Under the pieces are notes generated by a model that had not been told where the DNA came from, ran no database searches, and saw only the letters and a program-made list of their open reading frames with translations. A stretch of DNA of 16,224 nt from CAMPJU01 sp046566095 (lineage in GTDB: Bacteria; Pseudomonadota; Gammaproteobacteria; Xanthomonadales; Xanthomonadaceae): contig JBKHXI010000152.1 of the NCBI GenBank assembly GCA_046566095.1, positions 1 through 16,224 on the forward strand. The letters are read 5' to 3'. A program made the position numbers and the translations under genes. Positions 4,701 to 11,306 of the stretch are shown here, one piece after another. Numbering within the stretch: position 1 is the first letter of the stretch; every line of letters starts with the position of its first letter.

Positions 4701-6782
4701 ATGCAGTTCGGCAAGGACATGGTGCTGCGGTTGCTGATGGTGGACGACAGCGCCGAGGCGGCCGAGGCGATCGTCAGCGGCCTGCGCAACGGCGGCATCG
4801 CCGTGCGTCCGCACCGCGCCGAATCCCCGGAGCAGCTCGCCGAGGTGGTGTCCGGGCAGCCGCTGGACCTGCTGCTGGTCGCCCACGACGCGCGCGCGAT
4901 CACCCTGGAACAGGTGATGCAGTGCGTGGACGCCAGCGGCAAGGACCTGCCGGTGGTGGTGCTGCTGGACACCCTCGACAACGCCGCGCTGCTGCAGGCG
5001 ATGGAGCACGGCGCGCGCGGCGTGGCGCTGCGCGGCCGCGCCGACCACGTCGAGGCCGTGGTCCGCGCCGAATGGACCGACCTGGAGGCGCGGCGCGCGC
5101 TGCGCCGGCTGGAAGCGCGCATCCGCGAGACCGAACGCCGCTGCGACGCCCTGATCGACTCCTCGCGCGACCCGATCGCCTACGTCCACGAAGGCATGCA
5201 CATCCGCGCCAACGCCGCCTACCTGGAGATGTTCGGCTTCGAGAGCTTCGAGGACATCGAGGGCATGTCGCTGCTGGACCTGGTCGCCCCCGCCCACGTC
5301 GCCGACTTCAAGCAGCTGCTCAAGCGCCTGTCCAAGGGCGACGCCCCGCCGCCGCGCCACGAGCTGCAGGCTCGCGACCAGGAGGGCAACGTGTTCCCGG
5401 CGGTGATGGACTTCACCCCGGCCACCTACGAGGGCGAACACTGCCTGCAGGTGGTGTTCCGCCGCCAGGACGAGTTCGACCCGGAGCTGGCGCGCGAGGT
5501 CGAGGAGCTGCGCCAGCGCGACCAGGTCACCGGTCTGCTCAACCGCCCGACCTTCCTGCGCGGGCTGGAGGACGCGGTCGCCGGCGCCGCCGAATCCGGC
5601 GCCAGCCATGCACTGCTGCTGATCGAGCCGGACCACTACGCGCAGCTGCTGCAGGAGATCGGGCTGGACGCCGCCGACGCGCTGATGGCGGCGCTGGCGG
5701 CGCGGCTGGCGGGGGTGCTGGCCGAGGGCGACCTGTCGGCGCGGTTCGGCGAGCACCAGTTCGCGGTGCTGGCGCACGGCAGCGACCACGTGCAGACCGC
5801 GCGGCTGGCCGAGCGCCTGCGCGCGGCCTTCGCCGACCACGTGCTGGAGGTCGGGCAGCGCTCGCTCAACGCCACGGTCAGCATCGGCGGGGTGCAGATC
5901 GGCGAGAAGATCGCCAGCGTCACCCAGGTGCTGGCCAAGGCCTCGCAGGGCGTGCAGTCGGCGATCGGGGTCGGCGGCAACCGCGCCGAGATCTTCGACC
6001 CCGGCGCGGTCGACCGGGCCGAGGAGGAACGGGTCCAGGCCTGGGTCGAGCGCGTGCGCGAGGCCATCGACGGCAACCGCTTCGTCCTGCACTACCAGCC
6101 GATCGTGAGCCTGCACGGCGAGCCCGGCGAGATGTACGAGGCCTACCTGCGGATGCGCGCCGGCCAGGGCGAGCTGGTGCCGCCGCTGGCCTTCCTGCAG
6201 ATCGCCGAGGAGCACGGGCTGCTGTGGGAAATCGACCGCTGGGTCACCGGCCGGGCGATCGAGGTGGTGGGCGAGCGGCTCAAGGCCGGCCATCGCACCA
6301 CCATGCTGGTGAAGGTCACCCAGGCCTCGCTGCAGGACGACAGCCTGGTGGAGCACCTGCGCGAACGCCTGGACCGGACCGGCGTGCCGGGCGAGTTGCT
6401 GATCCTGGAGCTGCCCGAGGCCAAGGTCTTCACCCACCTGCGCGCGGCCCAGCAGTTCCAGCAGGCGGTGGCCGCGCTGGGCTGCCGGGTCGGGCTCGAG
6501 CAGTTCGGGGCGGGCCTGAACTCGTTCCAGCTGCTGAGCCACTTCGACGCGGCCTTCCTCAAGGTCGACCGCGGCTTCATGCAGGACCTGGCCAGCCACC
6601 CCGACAACCAGGAGCGCATCCGCGAGATCGCGGCCAGGGCGCGCGAGGACGGCAGGCACACCATCGCCGAGTTCGTGCAGGACGCGGCCAGCATGAGCCT
6701 GCTGTTCGGCGCCGGCGTCGACTACGTGCAGGGCCACTTCCTGTCCCCGGCGGGGCCGGAAATGAACTACGACTTCGAGTAG
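4701..6782 (+). CDS. fimX: FimX-type degenerate REC-PAS-GGDEF-EAL protein
   Basis: 693 aa, the length of Pseudomonas and Xanthomonas FimX, a c-di-GMP receptor at the cell pole that controls type IV pilus assembly through PilZ and PilB. REC domain (about 9-125): VDDS at 14-17 is kept, but the phosphoacceptor position (about 61, in DLLLVAHDA) is Ala, so phosphorylation is unlikely. PAS domain: about 145-255. GGDEF domain (about 265-433): the signature is GEHQF (350-354), so no cyclase activity is expected. EAL domain (about 440-690): EAL reads EAY (480-482) and the DFG-type motif reads EQFGAG (600-605), so catalysis should be lost while c-di-GMP binding may remain. The start at 4701 is fixed by GGGAGG seven bases upstream. 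The epmB neighbourhood fits xanthomonads as I recall them. An unnamed tandem EAL/GGDEF regulator is the alternative. Confidence 0.85.
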   Translation: MQFGKDMVLRLLMVDDSAEAAEAIVSGLRNGGIAVRPHRAESPEQLAEVVSGQPLDLLLVAHDARAITLEQVMQCVDASGKDLPVVVLLDTLDNAALLQAMEHGARGVALRGRADHVEAVVRAEWTDLEARRALRRLEARIRETERRCDALIDSSRDPIAYVHEGMHIRANAAYLEMFGFESFEDIEGMSLLDLVAPAHVADFKQLLKRLSKGDAPPPRHELQARDQEGNVFPAVMDFTPATYEGEHCLQVVFRRQDEFDPELAREVEELRQRDQVTGLLNRPTFLRGLEDAVAGAAESGASHALLLIEPDHYAQLLQEIGLDAADALMAALAARLAGVLAEGDLSARFGEHQFAVLAHGSDHVQTARLAERLRAAFADHVLEVGQRSLNATVSIGGVQIGEKIASVTQVLAKASQGVQSAIGVGGNRAEIFDPGAVDRAEEERVQAWVERVREAIDGNRFVLHYQPIVSLHGEPGEMYEAYLRMRAGQGELVPPLAFLQIAEEHGLLWEIDRWVTGRAIEVVGERLKAGHRTTMLVKVTQASLQDDSLVEHLRERLDRTGVPGELLILELPEAKVFTHLRAAQQFQQAVAALGCRVGLEQFGAGLNSFQLLSHFDAAFLKVDRGFMQDLASHPDNQERIREIAARAREDGRHTIAEFVQDAASMSLLFGAGVDYVQGHFLSPAGPEMNYDFE

Positions 6783-6824
6783 GCGGGGCGCGGGAGATGG
6801 CCCGGGGTGAGCGCCACCCGTGCC

Positions 6825-6905
6825 TTGTCATCCCGAGCGTAGCGAGGGATCTGCTGTTGCCGAGGAAGACGACACGCAGGTCCCTCGCCGCGCTCGGGAC
6901 GACAG
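6825..6905. repeat. GTCATCCCGAGCG-type inverted repeat
   Basis: Left arm 6825-6855 (TTGTCATCCCGAGCGTAGCG, then AGGGATCTGCT) pairs with right arm 6876-6905 (GCAGGTCCCTCGCCGCGCTC, then GGGACGACAG). It lies between the convergent 3' ends of fimX and htpX and could form a long bidirectional stem-loop there. The rest of the 6783-6929 gap holds nothing I recognise. Confidence 0.85.
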
Positions 6906-6929
6906 GGGTGTGCCGGGCGCAGGTGGCGG

Positions 6930-7829
6930 TTACGCCATCACGCCCTGGCGCACGTCGCGCATGTCGGGCTGGGCATTGCGCAGCGCCTCGATCCGCTGCT
7001 CCAGCGGCGGGTGGCTCATCAGCAGCTTCTTCAGGCCGTGGCCGACCGCGCCGCTGATGCCGAACGCGGCCACCTGCTTGGGCAGGGTGTTCTCGCCGTA
7101 GGTGCGGCTCAGGCGCTGCAGGGCGGCGATCATCTTGTCCTTGCCGGCCAGGGCGGCGCCGCCGGAATCGGCCCGGAACTCGCGGTGCCGCGAGAACCAC
7201 ATGGCGATCATGCTGGCGAACAGGCCGAAGACCAGGTCGAGCACGAACACGATCGCGTAGTAGCCCAGGCCCGGGCCGTCGCGGCCGCCGGACAGGTAGC
7301 CGTCGATCACCCGACCCACCACCCGCGCCAGCACGATCACGAAGGTATTGAGCACGCCCTGCAGCAGGGCCATGGTCACCATGTCGCCGTTGGCGACGTG
7401 GCTGACCTCGTGCGCCAGCACCGCCTCGGCCTCGTCGCGGGTCATCGATTCCAGCAGGCCGGTGGAGACCGCCACCAGCGCGTTGTTGCGGTTGGCGCCG
7501 GTGGCGAAGGCGTTCATTTCCGGCGCCTGGTAGACCGCGACCTCGGGCATGCCGATGCCCGCGGCCTCGGCCTGGCGGCGCACGGTGGCGACCAGCCACT
7601 GCTCGACCTCGCTGCGCGGGTTGTCGATGACCTGCGCGCCGGTGAAGCGCTTGGCCACCCACTTGGACATCAGCAGCGACACGAAGGAGCCGCCGAAGCC
7701 GAACAGCGCCGCGAAGATCAGCAGCCCCGTGAACTGGTCGGCGCGCACGCCCAGGATCGACATGACGATGCTGACCAGGGCCAGCACCGCGAGGTTGGTG
7801 ATCAGGAACAGGGTGATCCGCTTGAACAT
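6930..7829 (-). CDS. htpX: Membrane zinc metalloprotease HtpX
   Basis: 299 aa, family-typical. HtpX is an inner-membrane M48B protease that degrades misfolded membrane proteins and works alongside FtsH. Membrane segments: about 4-26 and 33-55 at the N-terminus, with two further hydrophobic stretches near 151-171 and 189-211. The zinc site is HEVSH (140-144, His140, Glu141, His144), with Glu217 in the EFRAD motif as third ligand. NAFATG (106-111), typical of the family, and the C-terminal MSHPPLEQRIEAL (271-283) are present. Start at 7829 gives the canonical MFKRI(T/A)LF N-terminus; the open frame upstream runs antisense to gluQ and is ignored. The Shine-Dalgarno is weak. A possible heat-shock promoter lies at 7870-7898. 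Confidence 0.97.
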   Translation of the reverse strand: MFKRITLFLITNLAVLALVSIVMSILGVRADQFTGLLIFAALFGFGGSFVSLLMSKWVAKRFTGAQVIDNPRSEVEQWLVATVRRQAEAAGIGMPEVAVYQAPEMNAFATGANRNNALVAVSTGLLESMTRDEAEAVLAHEVSHVANGDMVTMALLQGVLNTFVIVLARVVGRVIDGYLSGGRDGPGLGYYAIVFVLDLVFGLFASMIAMWFSRHREFRADSGGAALAGKDKMIAALQRLSRTYGENTLPKQVAAFGISGAVGHGLKKLLMSHPPLEQRIEALRNAQPDMRDVRQGVMA

Positions 7830-7869
7830 GGTCGGTCTCGTTGGTTGCCGGGTGCGCGCTTCGTGGGGA

Positions 7870-7898
7870 AAGTGTGGCAGGACGCGGTTAAATTCAAG
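7870..7898 (-). promoter_or_regulatory. Possible sigma-32-like promoter of htpX
   Basis: On the minus strand CTTGAAT (7898-7892) is followed after 14 nt by CCACACTT (7877-7870). The heat-shock consensus is CTTGAAA, 13-14 nt, CCCCATNT. The -35 matches 6 of 7 and the -10 matches 5 of 7 informative positions. The start site would be near 7863, leaving a leader of about 33 nt before the htpX ATG. Confidence 0.4.
7888..7893 (+). promoter_or_regulatory. Possible -10 box TTAAAT of gluQ
   Basis: TTAAAT ends 8 nt before the gluQ ATG, the only AT-rich hexamer in a GC-rich gap, implying a transcript starting at or just before the start codon. There is no convincing -35. It overlaps the proposed -35 of the htpX promoter on the other strand. 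Confidence 0.35.
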
Positions 7899-7901
7899 TG
7901 C

Positions 7902-8816
7902 ATGCACCAGCCTACCACCCCCGGCGCCGGCTACCGCGGCCGTTTCGCGCCCTCGCCGACCGGCGACCTGCACCTGGGCTCGCTGCTCGCGGCGCTGGGC
8001 AGCTGGCTGTTCGCGCGCCGGGCCGGCGGGCACTGGCTGGTGCGGGTGGAGGACCTCGACCCGCCGCGCGAGGTACCCGGCGCCGGCGACCGCCAGCTGG
8101 CCACGCTGCGCGCCTTCGGCATGGAGCCCGACGGCCCGGTGCTGCGCCAGTCCGGGCGCGGCGAGCGCTACCGCGCCGCGCTCGAGCGTCTGCTCGAATC
8201 CGGCCAGGCCTTCGCCTGCCACTGCAGCCGCAGCGCCCTTTCCGCCGACGGCGGCATCCACCGCCGCTGCCTGGCCGGCGCCGTGCGCACCGACCCGGCG
8301 ATCCGGTTCCGGGTCGCCGCGCCCTGCGCCCTGCAGTTCGACGACGCCATCCACGGCCGGGTCTGCCAGGACGTGGCCGGCGAAGTCGGCGACTTCGTGC
8401 TGCGGCGCGCCGACGGCTACTGGGCCTACCAGCTGGCGGTGGTGGTCGACGACGCCGAGCAGCGGATCACCGAGGTGGTGCGCGGCGCCGACCTGCTGGA
8501 CTCCACCCCGCGCCAGATCCTGCTGCAGCGCGCCCTGGGCCTGCCGACGCCGGCCTACGCGCACCTGCCGCTGGTGCTGGACCATGACGGGCGCAAGCTG
8601 TCCAAGTCGCTGGCCGCGCTGCCGGTGGACGCGGCCGACCCGCTGCCGGCGCTGCGCGCGGCCTGGCGGCTGCTGGGGCAGGAGCCGCGGGTGGTGGCGG
8701 CGGCCGGCGCGCCGGCGGCGCTGCTGCGCGCCGCGCTGGACGGTTTCGACCCGGCGCGGATTCCGCGCAGCGCGGTCGCGCCGGGGCGCGACGCAGCCGT
8801 CACCGGTTCCCCCTAG
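7902..8816 (+). CDS. gluQ: Glutamyl-Q tRNA(Asp) synthetase
   Basis: 304 aa, about the size of a GluRS catalytic core without the anticodon-binding domain. GluQ charges glutamate onto the queuosine at position 34 of tRNA(Asp). Seen: the class I HIGH-like motif in FAPSPTGDLHLGSLLAAL (15-32, His24), RVEDLDPPRE (48-57), the zinc knuckle start CHC (106-108) with Cys123, and the KMSKS-like GRKLSKS (230-236). Escherichia coli uses Cys, Cys, Tyr, Cys for zinc. Here the region between is one residue shorter and His120 may take the Tyr place. Start at 7902 leaves a short N-terminal extension before YRGRFAPSPTG; no good Shine-Dalgarno is seen, consistent with a near-leaderless mRNA. It is divergent from htpX with 72 nt between. 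The TAG stop is part of a possible -10 box for the next gene. Confidence 0.95.
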   Translation: MHQPTTPGAGYRGRFAPSPTGDLHLGSLLAALGSWLFARRAGGHWLVRVEDLDPPREVPGAGDRQLATLRAFGMEPDGPVLRQSGRGERYRAALERLLESGQAFACHCSRSALSADGGIHRRCLAGAVRTDPAIRFRVAAPCALQFDDAIHGRVCQDVAGEVGDFVLRRADGYWAYQLAVVVDDAEQRITEVVRGADLLDSTPRQILLQRALGLPTPAYAHLPLVLDHDGRKLSKSLAALPVDAADPLPALRAAWRLLGQEPRVVAAAGAPAALLRAALDGFDPARIPRSAVAPGRDAAVTGSP

Positions 8817-8837
8817 AATCGGGCTTCGGGAAGCCCG
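8814..8837 (+). promoter_or_regulatory. TAGAAT -10 candidate overlapping the gluQ stop, plus hairpin
   Basis: TAGAAT (8814-8819) contains the gluQ TAG stop and matches the -10 seen before epmB. Directly after it, arms 8820-8826 and 8831-8837 (CGGGCTT / AAGCCCG) form a stem with a 4-nt loop and no T tract. The hexamer would give a 5' leader of about 150 nt for phbB, whereas the hairpin would suit a weak gluQ terminator; the two readings partly conflict. Confidence 0.35.
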
Positions 8838-8924
8838 GAACCCGGAAGCGCATCCCGGCCGCGCCCGGCCGCGCCGCACGCGGCCGCCGGACCGGGGCTG
8901 GTCCGCGCGCCCCACGCCCTCCCC

Positions 8925-8946
8925 TGCGCCGGCCGGTGCAGGCGCA
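8925..8946 (+). promoter_or_regulatory. Inverted repeat TGCGCC-N10-GGCGCA upstream of phbB
   Basis: Perfect 6-bp arms at 8925-8930 and 8941-8946 lie 28 nt before the phbB ATG. TGC-containing palindromes are reported as binding sites for PhaR repressors in other bacteria, and a phaR gene follows at 9862, so an operator is possible. In DNA this GC-rich a 6-bp palindrome also occurs by chance. Confidence 0.22.
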
Positions 8947-8974
8947 CGCACCTGGAGCCACACTGGAGCCACAC

Positions 8975-9715
8975 ATGACCCAACGCATCGCACTGGTCAC
9001 CGGCGGCACCGGCGGCATCGGCACCGCGATCTGCCACCGCCTCTCGTCCATGGGCCACAAGGTGGCCACCAACTACCGCAACGAGGACAAGGCCCGCGCC
9101 TGGCAGGAACGGATGCGCCAGGCCGGCTGCGAGGTGGTGCTGGCCAGGGGCGACGTGTCCGACCCGGCGGACGCGGCGGCCATGGTGCGCGAGGTCGAGG
9201 AGCGCCTGGGACCGGTCGACATCCTGGTCAACAACGCCGGCATCACCCGCGACACCACCTTCCATAAGATGACCCCGGAGCAGTGGAACGAGGTGATCTG
9301 CACCAACCTCAATTCCTGCTTCAACGTCACCCGGCCGGTGATCGAGGGCATGCGCGCCCGGCGCTGGGGCCGGATCGTGCAGATCAGCTCGATCAACGGC
9401 CAGAAGGGCCAGTACGGCCAGGCCAACTACGCCGCCGCCAAGGCCGGCATGCACGGCTTCACCATCTCGCTGGCGCAGGAAAACGCGAAGTTCGGGATCA
9501 CCGTCAACACCGTCTCGCCCGGCTACATCGGCACCGACATGGTGATGGCGGTGCCCGAGGAGATCCGCGAGAAGATCGTGGCCCAGATCCCGACCGGGCG
9601 GCTCGGCAGGCCCGAGGAGATCGCCTACGCGGTCGCGTTCTTCATTCCCGACGAGGCGGCCTGGATCACCGGCGCCAACCTGTCGGCCAACGGCGGGCAG
9701 TACATGGGCTGGTGA
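8975..9715 (+). CDS. phbB: Acetoacetyl-CoA reductase (PhaB/PhbB type SDR)
   Basis: 246 aa, the same length as Ralstonia PhaB. It reduces acetoacetyl-CoA to (R)-3-hydroxybutyryl-CoA, the monomer for polyhydroxybutyrate. Classical SDR motifs: TGGTGGIG (9-16), NNAG (86-89), catalytic Ser139, Tyr152 and Lys156 in NYAAAKAG, and PG (182-183). NGQKGQYGQANYAAAKAGMH (141-160) is the PhaB-type active-site block. Strand 2 ends with Tyr34-Arg35 and no acidic residue, favouring NADPH. TGGAG six bases before 8975 fixes the start; an in-frame ATG at 8936 is less likely. phaR follows after 146 nt and a second paralogue after that. Related beta-ketoacyl-ACP reductases (FabG) are the main alternative, but the ITRDTTFHKMT and NGQKGQ blocks favour PhaB. 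Confidence 0.9.
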   Translation: MTQRIALVTGGTGGIGTAICHRLSSMGHKVATNYRNEDKARAWQERMRQAGCEVVLARGDVSDPADAAAMVREVEERLGPVDILVNNAGITRDTTFHKMTPEQWNEVICTNLNSCFNVTRPVIEGMRARRWGRIVQISSINGQKGQYGQANYAAAKAGMHGFTISLAQENAKFGITVNTVSPGYIGTDMVMAVPEEIREKIVAQIPTGRLGRPEEIAYAVAFFIPDEAAWITGANLSANGGQYMGW

Positions 9716-9744
9716 GCGGCGGCCGCGGGCGCGGCCGGGGCAGT

Positions 9745-9762
9745 GCGGGCCGAACGGCCCGC
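9745..9762 (+). terminator. Hairpin after the first phbB
   Basis: Arms 9745-9751 and 9756-9762 (GCGGGCC / GGCCCGC) with a GAAC tetraloop lie 30 nt after the phbB stop. There is no T tract, so it is more likely an mRNA-stabilising or partial terminator structure. The surrounding 9716-9861 gap shows no clear promoter for phaR. Confidence 0.3.
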
Positions 9763-9861
9763 CCGGCGCAAGCTGAGCGGTTCATGCCCCGCCGCCGGCG
9801 GCAGTTGCGCGCGCACCCGGCGCAGGGCATGCTCGCAAGTGCCGTTGGTCAGGGCCACCCC

Positions 9862-10353
9862 ATGAGCCGCGTCATCAAGAAGTACCCGAACCGCCGCCTG
9901 TACGACACCAGGATCTCGAGCTACATCACGGTCGAGGACGTGCGCCAGCTGATCGTCGACGGCGAGCCGTTCGAGGTGCGCGACGCCAAGACCGGCGAGG
10001 ACCTGACCCGGCAGGTGCTGCTGCAGATCATCGCCGAGCACGAGCAGGACGGCGAGCCGATGCTCTCCACCCAGCTGCTGAGCCAGATCATCCGCTTCTA
10101 CGGCGACTCGCTGCAGGGTTTCATGGGCAGCTACCTGGAACGCTCGATGCAGGTCTTCCTGGACCAGCAGCAGCAGTTCCGCCAGCAGATGGGCGGCGTG
10201 CTGGGACAGACGCCGTGGGCGATGCTCAACCAGCTGACCGAGCGCAACCTGGAACTGTGGAAGGAATTCCAGCAGAACCTGGTGGGCGCGGTGGGCCGCC
10301 CGACCACGCCGCCGCCGCGCGGCAAGAACGGCGAAAAGCGCCGCGCCAGCTGA
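9862..10353 (+). CDS. phaR: Polyhydroxyalkanoate synthesis repressor PhaR
   Basis: 163 aa, shorter than the roughly 180-190 aa common in betaproteobacteria. PhaR is a DNA-binding repressor that senses PHA granules: it binds promoters of phasin and its own gene until granules form and titrate it. The N-terminal PHB/PHA accumulation regulator DNA-binding domain is clear: VIKKYPNRRLYDTRISSYIT (4-23) and the following VEDVRQLIVDGEPFEVRDAKTG. The middle part (about 65-110) is the accumulation-regulator domain with RFYGDSLQGFMGSYLERSM. A Gln-rich helix (102-109) and a basic tail (GKNGEKRRAS) end the protein. The start at 9862 is supported by AGGG seven bases upstream and by the family N-terminus. 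It is enclosed by two phaB-like genes in the same direction. Confidence 0.95.
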   Translation: MSRVIKKYPNRRLYDTRISSYITVEDVRQLIVDGEPFEVRDAKTGEDLTRQVLLQIIAEHEQDGEPMLSTQLLSQIIRFYGDSLQGFMGSYLERSMQVFLDQQQQFRQQMGGVLGQTPWAMLNQLTERNLELWKEFQQNLVGAVGRPTTPPPRGKNGEKRRAS

Positions 10354-10455
10354 CCTCGCGCGCCTGCTCCCGGCACCCCGCGCCGCGGGCGGGCGCGCCG
10401 GCGCAGCGGCCGCGTGCGCGCCGCCACCGGATTCCACCACCACACGGATCGCTCC

Positions 10456-11196
10456 ATGAGCCAGCGCATCGCCGTCGTCACCGGCGGCATCGGCGGACTC
10501 GGAACCGCCATCGGCATCGCCCTCGCCCGCGCCGGACGGCGCGTGGTCGCCGCCGACCTGGACGGCGACGGCGGCCGCATCGACGCGTTCCGCCAGCGCC
10601 TGGACGGGCTCGACGCCCACTTCCTCCCGCTCGACGTGACCGACCGCCGCGCCTGCGAGGCGCTGGTGGCGCAGGTCGAAGCCGAGCACGGCTCGCTCGA
10701 CATCCTGGTCAACGCCGCCGGGATCACCCGCGACGCCACCCTGCGCAAGCTCGAACCCGATGCCTGGGACGCGGTGCTGGCGGTGAACCTGGGCGGGGTC
10801 TACAACCTCAGCCGGCCGGCGGCGGCGGGGATGGCGGCGCGCGGGTTCGGACGGATCGTCAACATCAGCTCGGTCAACGGCCAGACCGGCCAGTTCGGGC
10901 AGACCAACTACGCCGCCGCCAAGGCCGGCATGCACGGCTTCACCATGGCCCTGGCGCGCGAGCTGGCGCGCAAGGGGGTGACGGTGAACTCGGTCTCGCC
11001 CGGCTACTGCGAGACCGCGCTGGTGATGGCGATGCCGGCGGCGGTGCGGGAAAGGATCGTCGAGTCGGTGCCGGTCGGCCGGCTCGGACGGCCCGAGGAG
11101 ATCGGCCATGCGGTCGCGTTCCTGGCCTCGGACGAAGCCGCCTTCATCACCGGCGCCAACCTGCCGGTCAACGGCGGCCTGTTCATGAGCTTCTGA
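10456..11196 (+). CDS. phbB: Second acetoacetyl-CoA reductase-like SDR (phbB paralogue)
   Basis: 246 aa with no length change against the 8975-9715 gene; by hand about 133 of 246 residues are identical, highest around NYAAAKAGMHGFT. SDR elements: TGGIGGLG (9-16), NAAG (86-89, with Ala in place of the usual second Asn), Ser139, Tyr152, Lys156. Strand 2 ends in AADLD with Asp34, the classical NAD(H)-selecting acid, unlike Tyr34-Arg35 in the first copy. It may therefore be an NADH-linked 3-ketoacyl-CoA reductase or act oxidatively on 3-hydroxyacyl-CoA. The start at 10456 matches the first copy residue for residue. The Shine-Dalgarno is weak. It lies 102 nt after phaR, which fits one PHA-related cluster. 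Confidence 0.88.
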   Translation: MSQRIAVVTGGIGGLGTAIGIALARAGRRVVAADLDGDGGRIDAFRQRLDGLDAHFLPLDVTDRRACEALVAQVEAEHGSLDILVNAAGITRDATLRKLEPDAWDAVLAVNLGGVYNLSRPAAAGMAARGFGRIVNISSVNGQTGQFGQTNYAAAKAGMHGFTMALARELARKGVTVNSVSPGYCETALVMAMPAAVRERIVESVPVGRLGRPEEIGHAVAFLASDEAAFITGANLPVNGGLFMSF

Positions 11197-11225
11197 CCGG
11201 CGGCACAGCCGCAGATGCCGGCGAT

Positions 11226-11296
11226 CCGTAGGAGCGCCCCTTGGGCGCGATGCAGATGCGGGTCATGCCAATCGCGCCCAAGGGGCGCTCCTACGG
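11226..11296. repeat. REP pair (REPIN) with perfect 26-bp arms
   Basis: Arms 11226-11251 and 11271-11296 are perfect reverse complements (CCGTAGGAGCGCCCCTTGGG then CGCGAT) with a 19-nt spacer. Each arm has its own internal palindrome GCGCCC/GGGCGC around CTT. It fills the gap between the convergent ends of the second phbB and the M48 protease gene and may act as a bidirectional 3' structure. The GTAGGAGC head links it to 1004-1098 and 16193-16216. Confidence 0.9.
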
Positions 11297-11306
11297 GGCG
11301 GGCTGG

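Noticed and set aside
4203..6737. Long leftward open frame opposite fimX
   Set aside because: Composition is typical of a GC-rich shadow frame with no recognisable domain, while the plus strand carries FimX domains with a strong Shine-Dalgarno.
7830..8993. N-terminal extension of htpX
   Set aside because: Antisense to gluQ; the canonical MFKRITLF start of HtpX is at 7829.
9716..9861. PhaR operator in front of phaR
   Set aside because: TGC and GCA triplets are present, but in DNA this GC-rich they are not distinctive enough to call a site.
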